DNA from: DATBGZ01 sp963803115
GTDB taxonomy: Bacteria; Actinomycetota; Actinomycetes; Mycobacteriales; Micromonosporaceae
Reading direction: 5' to 3'
Length of the DNA: 64,000 bases
NCBI GenBank assembly: GCA_963803115.1
Contig: CAWDLN010000008.1
Location: forward strand, 682,001 to 746,000
The notes beneath the pieces are model-generated. The model worked only from the letters and a program-made list of their open reading frames with translations, was not told the origin of the DNA and made no database searches. Below are positions 56,687 through 64,000 of the stretch, piece after piece. Within the stretch, counting starts at the first letter, position 1; each line of letters begins with the position of its first letter. The position numbers and the translations under genes were made by a program.

Positions 56687-57112
56687 CTAACGCGCCAGGT
56701 CTATTCGCACGGTCGGCGGAGTGATCAGGCTGTTGTGGACGGTGCAATGTTCCACCACCGCGGCCAGCGCCGGACGTCGTTCCGCTGGGAAATCGTCGGG
56801 CAGGCGAACGGTGAGCTGCACGTCAGCCACGCGCGTGGGGGGATCGGCCATGCGGTAGTTGACCGCCACGCTGAGGCCCACGCGGGAAAGTCCGTGGCGG
56901 GTCAGATAGCGACCGGCGTAGAAAGCCACACAGCTGGCCAGTGACGCCACGAACAACTCGGTCGGTGTTGGCGCCTCATCGGATCCGCCGGCGTGGATCG
57001 GTTGGTCCACGACAATGGTGTGGCCTCGGACGGCGATCTCGTATCGCTCGGCGCCGTCGTATCGCACCACCATTGCCTGCGCGGTCGCCAGCGGTTTGAG
57101 CATCTGTGTCAT
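56687..57112 (-). CDS. OsmC/Ohr-family protein
   Basis: The 141-residue protein has the OsmC fold with the two redox cysteines in VASLASCVAFYAG (C61) and VVEHCTVHNSL (C123). OsmC-type proteins reduce organic hydroperoxides, and some act in persulfide handling. The ATG at 57112 has GGAAAGGGATGGCC in front; an ATG 6 bases upstream is too close to the ribosome site. It lies between the DsrE-like and CstR-like genes. Confidence 0.9.
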   Translation of the reverse strand: MTQMLKPLATAQAMVVRYDGAERYEIAVRGHTIVVDQPIHAGGSDEAPTPTELFVASLASCVAFYAGRYLTRHGLSRVGLSVAVNYRMADPPTRVADVQLTVRLPDDFPAERRPALAAVVEHCTVHNSLITPPTVRIDLAR

Positions 57113-57131
57113 GGCCATCCCTTTCCATCTG

Positions 57132-57680
57132 TCAGATGAAGATGATCTGGGCACCTTCGGTCTTCTCGATGAAGTCCGCGGCGCTGATGATGCCCTCTAC
57201 CGGCTCGTAAAGGTCAGACTCGTCCAGGTGCATCATGTCCGCCGACATACGGCACGCCCACAGGTGTCCGCCGGACTCGACGATCTGCTCCAGGAACTCC
57301 GGTACGGTCGGCACGCCGATCTCAGCGATCTGCTTTCTCATCTGGTGGGTGGCGATCGCGGTCATGCCGGGTAGGCCACCCAGTCCTTGCGGCATGTGGG
57401 TGGCGGTGTTGCCGAGCATGGTGAACTTGAGGTCGTCCATGCGCGACTTCGTGATCATGTCGAAGCCCCAGAAGGTGAAGAACAGATGCGTCTCGATGCC
57501 TTCACCGAGCGCGGCGTTGGCGAGGACCAATCCGGGGTAGGCCATATCGAGGTTGCCCTTGGAGCAAATGATCGCCAACTTCCGGGCCTTCGGCGTGTCG
57601 TCACCGAAGTCCGGCACGATCGACGGCGCGGTGACCGGTGCCGGCATGTTTTCAGGTCGTGCTTCGTAGAGCGTCTTCAT
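57132..57680 (-). CDS. DsrE/DsrF-family sulfur-carrier-like protein
   Basis: The 182-residue protein has the DsrE fold core KLAIICSKGNLDMAYPGLVL with a candidate sulfur-carrying Cys, ETHLFFTFWGFDMI and a second Cys in HLWACRMSADMMHLDE. DsrE proteins carry persulfide sulfur to partner proteins such as DsrC. An ATG at 57680 after AGAAAGGCACGGCC is preferred over a longer frame. It is directly beside the DsrC-like gene. Confidence 0.88.
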   Translation of the reverse strand: MKTLYEARPENMPAPVTAPSIVPDFGDDTPKARKLAIICSKGNLDMAYPGLVLANAALGEGIETHLFFTFWGFDMITKSRMDDLKFTMLGNTATHMPQGLGGLPGMTAIATHQMRKQIAEIGVPTVPEFLEQIVESGGHLWACRMSADMMHLDESDLYEPVEGIISAADFIEKTEGAQIIFI

Positions 57681-57693
57681 GGCCGTGCCTTTC

Positions 57694-58008
57694 TCACACG
57701 CAGCCTTGCGGCTTGGGTAGCCCGGCGATGTAGGCCATCTTCTTGGCCGGCTTGCCGGGGAACAGGGTGAATAGGATCTTGACCGGAACACCGGCCAAAG
57801 TAGACACGCGGCGGAGAGTGGCGGTCTCGCCCTGTTCGGCGTAGTCCTTGCGCAGGAACCGAATGATCTCCATGTGCTCGGCGGTCAGTTCGATCCCGAT
57901 CTGTGCGGCGAGCTGAGCGGCCAGCGGCTCGGTCCACTCGTCGTATTCAGTGAGGAAGCCCTCGGCGTCGACGTGGATCTCGGTGGCGCCGATCGTGGTG
58001 ACGGGCAT
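57694..58008 (-). CDS. DsrC/TusE-family protein with only the C-terminal Cys
   Basis: The 104-residue protein ends IAGLPKPQGCV, the mobile arm of DsrC. Cys103 is present, but the second Cys expected 11 residues earlier (position 92) is Ala, which is the TusE-type pattern. The family binds sulfur as a persulfide on the last Cys. The ATG follows CCGGAAAGGAGTAAGGCC. It overlaps almost end to end with the SQR stop (4 bp gap). Confidence 0.9.
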   Translation of the reverse strand: MPVTTIGATEIHVDAEGFLTEYDEWTEPLAAQLAAQIGIELTAEHMEIIRFLRKDYAEQGETATLRRVSTLAGVPVKILFTLFPGKPAKKMAYIAGLPKPQGCV

Positions 58009-58012
58009 GGCC

Positions 58013-59266
58013 TTACTCCTTTCCGGATCGGGATTCGGGCTGGTGCTTGCCGGTCATCGACATGTGGGCCGGAAGCGGTAGCGGATGGCCGGGCAGCAGC
58101 GCGTGCCAGTACAGCCAGCGGAACGCCAGCTTGCCCAGGTGATTGAGACGGCTCTCGCGCAGCAGCTGCATCGGTCCGACGGCGGGCAACGGGTATGTGC
58201 CGGGCAGCGGCTCGGTGTCGTAGTTGAAGTCGATCAGTAGCGCCCGGCCGTAACCGGTCTCGACAAAGCAGTTGGCGTGCCCGTCGAAGCTTCCAGTCAT
58301 CGGCCTGCCTTCGACGTGGGCCAGGAAGTTGTCGACGAACACCTCGACCGCGAAGTGGGCCACCGAACCGGCCTTCGACACCGGGATGTTGTTGGCGTCG
58401 CCGAGGGCGAAGATGCTGTCGTACGCCTTGGAGAGCAGTGTGTGCTTGTCCACCGGAACGTAGTTGAGCTCGTCGCCCAGTCCGGACCGGGCGACGTAGT
58501 CCGCGCCCATGTTCAGCGGGACCGTGACCAGCAGGTCGAACGGTATCTCCCGCTCGTCGTAGGAGACCAGGCTCTTCGTCTCGGAGTCGATCCGCTCGAT
58601 CATGAAGTCGGCCTCAACACTGATCTTGCGTTCGTCCAGCATCGACCCCAACAGCTCCGAGGCGATGGGCTTCGTGAACGCGCCGGGCAGCGGGGTGGCG
58701 TACACCATCTCCACGCGGTCGCGCAGGCCACGGTCGCGGAAGTACGCCTCGGCGAGAAATGCGAACTCGAGCGGCGCCACCGGGCACTTGATCGGCATGT
58801 CGACGATGTGCACCACGAACCGCCCGCCCCGGAAGTCCTCAAGCGCTTTCGCGAGTGCGGTCGCGCCGTCCAGGGTGTAAAAGTCGAAGATGCTTCTACG
58901 CCATTGCGGGCCTAGCATGCCCGGTGTCTGGTCTGGGCGTGGGGTCGTGCCGGTCGCGATGATCAGGTAGTCGTACGACAGGCTTCGCCCGTCGGAGAGC
59001 GTGACCGTCTTGGCCGGGGCGTCGACGTGGTCGATGTCGCCGAGGATGAGCTCCACGCCGTCGGACAGCAGCCGGCGGCGCGGCTTGACGATCTCGTCAG
59101 GCTGGTAGGTTCCGAACGGAATAAACAGGAAACCGGGTTGGTAGACGTGAACGTCGGTCTGGTCGACCACGGTGATCTGCCACTTCCAACGGGCGAGCCG
59201 CCGCCGTAGCCTGTTGGCCACCATGGTGCCGGCAGTTCCCCCGCCCAAGACCAGTAGCCGTCGCAT
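58013..59266 (-). CDS. sulfide:quinone oxidoreductase-type flavoprotein
   Basis: The 417-residue flavoprotein begins RRLLVLGGGTAGTMVANRL (FAD-binding). It has the Cys pair of SQR: C161 in PIKCPVAPLEFAF and C333 in ANCFVETGYG. FALGDANNIPVSKAG is the second FAD contact. SQR oxidises sulfide to persulfide/polysulfide and passes electrons to quinone at the membrane. The ATG at 59266 follows GGAGGGTGCT. A DevR-like box and a CstR-like inverted repeat lie upstream, and five more sulfur and redox genes follow on the same transcript. Confidence 0.9.
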   Translation of the reverse strand: MRRLLVLGGGTAGTMVANRLRRRLARWKWQITVVDQTDVHVYQPGFLFIPFGTYQPDEIVKPRRRLLSDGVELILGDIDHVDAPAKTVTLSDGRSLSYDYLIIATGTTPRPDQTPGMLGPQWRRSIFDFYTLDGATALAKALEDFRGGRFVVHIVDMPIKCPVAPLEFAFLAEAYFRDRGLRDRVEMVYATPLPGAFTKPIASELLGSMLDERKISVEADFMIERIDSETKSLVSYDEREIPFDLLVTVPLNMGADYVARSGLGDELNYVPVDKHTLLSKAYDSIFALGDANNIPVSKAGSVAHFAVEVFVDNFLAHVEGRPMTGSFDGHANCFVETGYGRALLIDFNYDTEPLPGTYPLPAVGPMQLLRESRLNHLGKLAFRWLYWHALLPGHPLPLPAHMSMTGKHQPESRSGKE

Positions 59267-59279
59267 AGCACCCTCCGCA

Positions 59280-59295
59280 ATACCCCCGAGCGTAT
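59280..59295. promoter_or_regulatory. candidate CstR operator upstream of sqr
   Basis: ATACCCCCGAGCGTAT has ATAC and GTAT ends around a C-rich centre, 14 bp before the SQR ATG. G/C-tract inverted repeats with AT flanks are typical for CsoR/CstR operators. The reading is tentative. Confidence 0.35.
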
Positions 59296-59337
59296 CGCCC
59301 TCACTGCCAACGTAGGTCGCTGACGCCGTGTGTGCTG

Positions 59338-59352
59338 AGGGCCGGAAGTCAC
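59338..59352 (-). promoter_or_regulatory. DevR/DosR-like box upstream of the sulfide operon
   Basis: On the minus strand the site reads GTGACTTCCGGCCCT, 13 of 15 against GGGACTTTCGGCCCT. It is 72 bp before the SQR ATG. Confidence 0.55.
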
Positions 59353-59408
59353 GTTCGGGAGGGACGACCGACACCTTCATTGGGGCACATGGCAGGACGG
59401 CTGGGGTA

Positions 59409-60863
59409 TTAGCTCAGGTAGCCGAGCTGGGTCATCATGCCCGCCTCCGCGTGGTACGCGTTGTGGCAGTGCAGCATCCACCGTCCCGGGTTGTCGGCGT
59501 TGAAGACGACTGGCAGCGTCTGTCCAGGTAGGACGATGGCGGTGTCCTTGCGCAGGCCGGTATCAACGATGGCGAAGGTGTGTCCGTGTAGGTGAATCGG
59601 GTGCCACATCATCGTGGTGTTCACGAAGTTGAGGCGTACCCGCTCACCGAAGCGCACCGGCTCGAAGTGACCTGGGTCGTGAGTTCGCCCATTGAATCCC
59701 CAGTCGTAGTTCATCATGCCGCCGGTCAGTCTGAGCGTGGTCGTGCGGTCGGGCTCGCGGTTGGTCAGTCGGACCGCCTCGAGTGGCGGCAGCTGCCGGT
59801 AACCGACGATGCGTCTGTCGAGCTCGGGTGGTCGCACGGCGGCCGCGGGCGCGGCTCCGGCGCCCGTCCGTACGAGCCCGAATGCGCTGGCCGATTTGCC
59901 CTCGGCGAGAGCCACGAGAGGGAATGCGCCGTCGCCGAGCGTGACGATCGCGTCGTAGCGCTCACCCATGCCGATGAGCAACGCGTCGGTGTCCGCCGGC
60001 TGTATCGGGTAGCCGTCCGCGTGGGTCACCTGGAGCCGGTGCCCGCCGAGGGCCACCCGGAACGCGGTGTCGGCTCCGGCGTTGATGAACCGTATCCGAA
60101 CCCGAGTGCCCGGCCGACCAGTCAGGGCTACAGGCGCCGAAGGCAACCGTCCATTGAGGAGGAAGTGAGGGTATCGCACGTCGCCGGCGTCACCGCCGAG
60201 GAGAGCGCTGGCGGCGCCTGTCATCATGTGGCCGCCGCCCATGCTTCGGCGCAATTGGGTCATCACGTCGTCCGGGCTTGTGTTGATGCCGTCAAGCCAG
60301 TCGTCGAGGACGACGACCCACTCGTCGTCGTACGCGACCGGTTCGTCCGGGTCCTCGACGATGAGCGGGGCGTACAGGCCGCGGTCCAGCTGCATGCCCA
60401 CGTGCGGATGGAGCCAGTACGTCCCAGGGTTTGGCACGGTGAATCGGTAGGATGCGCTTTGGCCCGGGTGAATGGGTCCCTGGGTCAGATTCGGCACACC
60501 ATCGGCGTCGTTGCGGATGGCCAGCCCGTGCCAATGGACGCTCGTGTCGATCGGAAGTCCATTGTGGATCGCTGCTGAAATGACCTCCCCGGCCTTGATC
60601 CGGATCGCGTTGCCCGGCAGCCGGCCGCCGTACGTCCACGTGGTGACCGTGAGGCCGCCGAGGTCGACCGGCCCGGGCATGGGCTTGAGGGCTACTTCTC
60701 GAACCGGGCCTTGGCGACGGCGCGTCTCGGCGGCCCGCACCTCGTCGCCGTCGGGCGCCACGAAGTCTGGTTCCTCCTGGCCGCTCGTGCAGGCGGAAAG
60801 GAGAGCGGCGCCAGCGACGGCGACGCCCGCTCGAAGGACCGTCCTACGGGAAACGGGTGGCAT
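59409..60863 (-). CDS. exported multicopper oxidase (Tat, lipoprotein-type signal)
   Basis: The 484-residue protein has a twin-arginine signal SRRTVLRAGVAVAGAALL followed by a lipobox LSAC with Cys25. Copper ligands occur in HWHG (111-114), WLHPHVGMQ, MWHPIHLHGHTF and MLHCHNAYHAEAGMM. It is a laccase/CueO-type oxidase of the cell surface, possibly oxidising Cu(I) or phenols. The ATG at 60863 follows CGAGGACAAGCG. A DevR-like box (60951-60965) lies 88 bp upstream; its divergent neighbour is a SHOCT protein. Confidence 0.93.
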   Translation of the reverse strand: MPPVSRRTVLRAGVAVAGAALLSACTSGQEEPDFVAPDGDEVRAAETRRRQGPVREVALKPMPGPVDLGGLTVTTWTYGGRLPGNAIRIKAGEVISAAIHNGLPIDTSVHWHGLAIRNDADGVPNLTQGPIHPGQSASYRFTVPNPGTYWLHPHVGMQLDRGLYAPLIVEDPDEPVAYDDEWVVVLDDWLDGINTSPDDVMTQLRRSMGGGHMMTGAASALLGGDAGDVRYPHFLLNGRLPSAPVALTGRPGTRVRIRFINAGADTAFRVALGGHRLQVTHADGYPIQPADTDALLIGMGERYDAIVTLGDGAFPLVALAEGKSASAFGLVRTGAGAAPAAAVRPPELDRRIVGYRQLPPLEAVRLTNREPDRTTTLRLTGGMMNYDWGFNGRTHDPGHFEPVRFGERVRLNFVNTTMMWHPIHLHGHTFAIVDTGLRKDTAIVLPGQTLPVVFNADNPGRWMLHCHNAYHAEAGMMTQLGYLS

Positions 60864-60950
60864 CGCTTGTCCTCGCTTCTTGGCGCTGGAGCCGGCTCCT
60901 TGCTGAGATGTCACTTCCTCCGGAATCCCACGCCGTACCCGGATGCGGTA

Positions 60951-60965
60951 GAGACGTTGGACCCC
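60951..60965 (-). promoter_or_regulatory. DevR/DosR-like box, near the multicopper oxidase gene
   Basis: GAGACGTTGGACCCC matches 13 of 15 positions of GGGACGTTGGACCCT. It lies 88 bp before the multicopper oxidase start and 9 bp from the next box. Confidence 0.5.
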
Positions 60966-60973
60966 GCGAGCAA

Positions 60974-60988
60974 GGGACCTTCGTCGCT
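60974..60988 (+). promoter_or_regulatory. DevR/DosR-like box upstream of the SHOCT gene
   Basis: GGGACCTTCGTCGCT keeps the left half perfectly and is 62 bp before the SHOCT ATG. Two adjacent boxes recall the paired DosR sites of mycobacteria. Confidence 0.55.
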
Positions 60989-61049
60989 ACCGAAGCGCGG
61001 CGGCCTCGGAGATGTTTGACGTTCAGAGAACCGGTGTGAGGAGGCCGCG

Positions 61050-61298
61050 ATGATGTACTGGGTTGACGGCATGAGCGGCTGGGGATATGTCCTGATGTCC
61101 GTGAGCATGGTGCTGTTCTGGGCCCTGTTGATCGGCGGCATCGTCTTGTTGGTGCGCGCTGTGGGCAGCGACCGCCGGGCTCCGACACCGCCAGCGGACG
61201 CGACAGATCCGCGGCGGGTGCTCGCCGAGCGGTTTGCTCGTGGCGACATCGACGAGGACGACTACCGGCAGCGGCTCAAGGTGCTCAGCGGAAGCTAA
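61050..61298 (+). CDS. SHOCT-domain membrane protein
   Basis: The 82-residue protein has one hydrophobic helix (about 10-37) and a C-terminal SHOCT domain: DPRRVLAERFARGDIDEDDYRQRLKVL. SHOCT modules occur as short oligomerisation motifs on stress-related membrane proteins. The ATG follows GTGAGGAGGCCGCG. It is divergent from the multicopper oxidase and converges with the copper ATPase. Confidence 0.88.
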   Translation: MMYWVDGMSGWGYVLMSVSMVLFWALLIGGIVLLVRAVGSDRRAPTPPADATDPRRVLAERFARGDIDEDDYRQRLKVLSGS

Positions 61299-61326
61299 CT
61301 CACCGCTCTTCGACAGCGACCCCGGG

Positions 61327-64000
<2,674 letters not shown>

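Noticed and set aside
59592..60578. Plus-strand open frame over the multicopper oxidase
   Set aside because: Antisense of a gene with all copper motifs; no domain of its own.

Overview
The window is high-GC actinobacterial DNA with SD-led, often overlapping genes and frequent GTG starts. Its F420-type enzymes (a luciferase-like oxidoreductase, a Ddn-like protein and an F420:NADP-reductase-like protein) and its gene content fit a non-mycobacterial actinomycete. I cannot name the genus from sequence alone.

The main theme is a hypoxia/dormancy/stress island. Many genes are homologues of members of the Mycobacterium tuberculosis DosR (DevR) regulon: Hsp20 (four copies), universal stress proteins (six loci), Acg-type nitroreductases (two), CBS and CBS-BON proteins, a CtpF-like P-type ATPase, Rv2004c-, Rv0569-, Rv0571c-, Rv0574c- and Rv1738-like proteins, a GH65 sugar phosphorylase, and a DevS-like GAF histidine kinase. 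A recurring 15-bp inverted-repeat box, best form GGGACSTTCGGCCCT, occurs at about 18 promoter positions, usually 25-90 bp before a start codon. I read it as the binding site of a DevR-like regulator. No DevR response regulator is encoded in the window.

Layout. 0.1-6.3 kb (minus strand): ABC ATPase, tandem USP, phosphoketolase, CBS protein and membrane protein. 6.5-12 kb: Hsp20, an MBL/beta-CASP nuclease, CBS-BON and three USPs. 12-17.2 kb: Acg nitroreductase, GNAT/acyl-CoA-synthetase (Pat-like), two Hsp20s and a small membrane protein. 17.4-35.7 kb: CtpF-like ATPase, PRT-hydrolase fusion, DUF1918, CapA-like protein, DUF2267, GDH remnant, USP, PolX, Hsp20, GH65 phosphorylase, a second Acg and an ISAzo13-type transposase. 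Most genes in this stretch carry single-base frameshifts although their motifs are intact, so either base-calling errors or very recent decay is likely. 35.7-41.6 kb: Rv2004c-like kinase, GT4 glycosyltransferase, membrane protein and a cyclic-2,3-diphosphoglycerate-synthetase-like protein. 41.6-49.4 kb: DevS-like kinase, USP, DUF1876 protein and a four-gene 2-oxoacid:ferredoxin oxidoreductase operon ending in a GltD-ferredoxin fusion. 49.4-55.8 kb: cupin, two TetR regulators with visible operators, and several oxidoreductases. 55.9-59.3 kb: a sulfide/persulfide operon (SQR, DsrC/TusE-like, DsrE-like, OsmC-like, CstR-like, Ddn-like). 59.4-64 kb: multicopper oxidase, SHOCT protein and a cupredoxin-CopA-YHS copper ATPase that runs off the edge.

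Inferred joint role. Under low oxygen or respiratory inhibition the DevR-type switch would turn on chaperones and USPs. It would also turn on fermentative acetyl-phosphate and acetyl-CoA routes (phosphoketolase and 2-oxoacid oxidoreductase), sulfide handling and copper defence.
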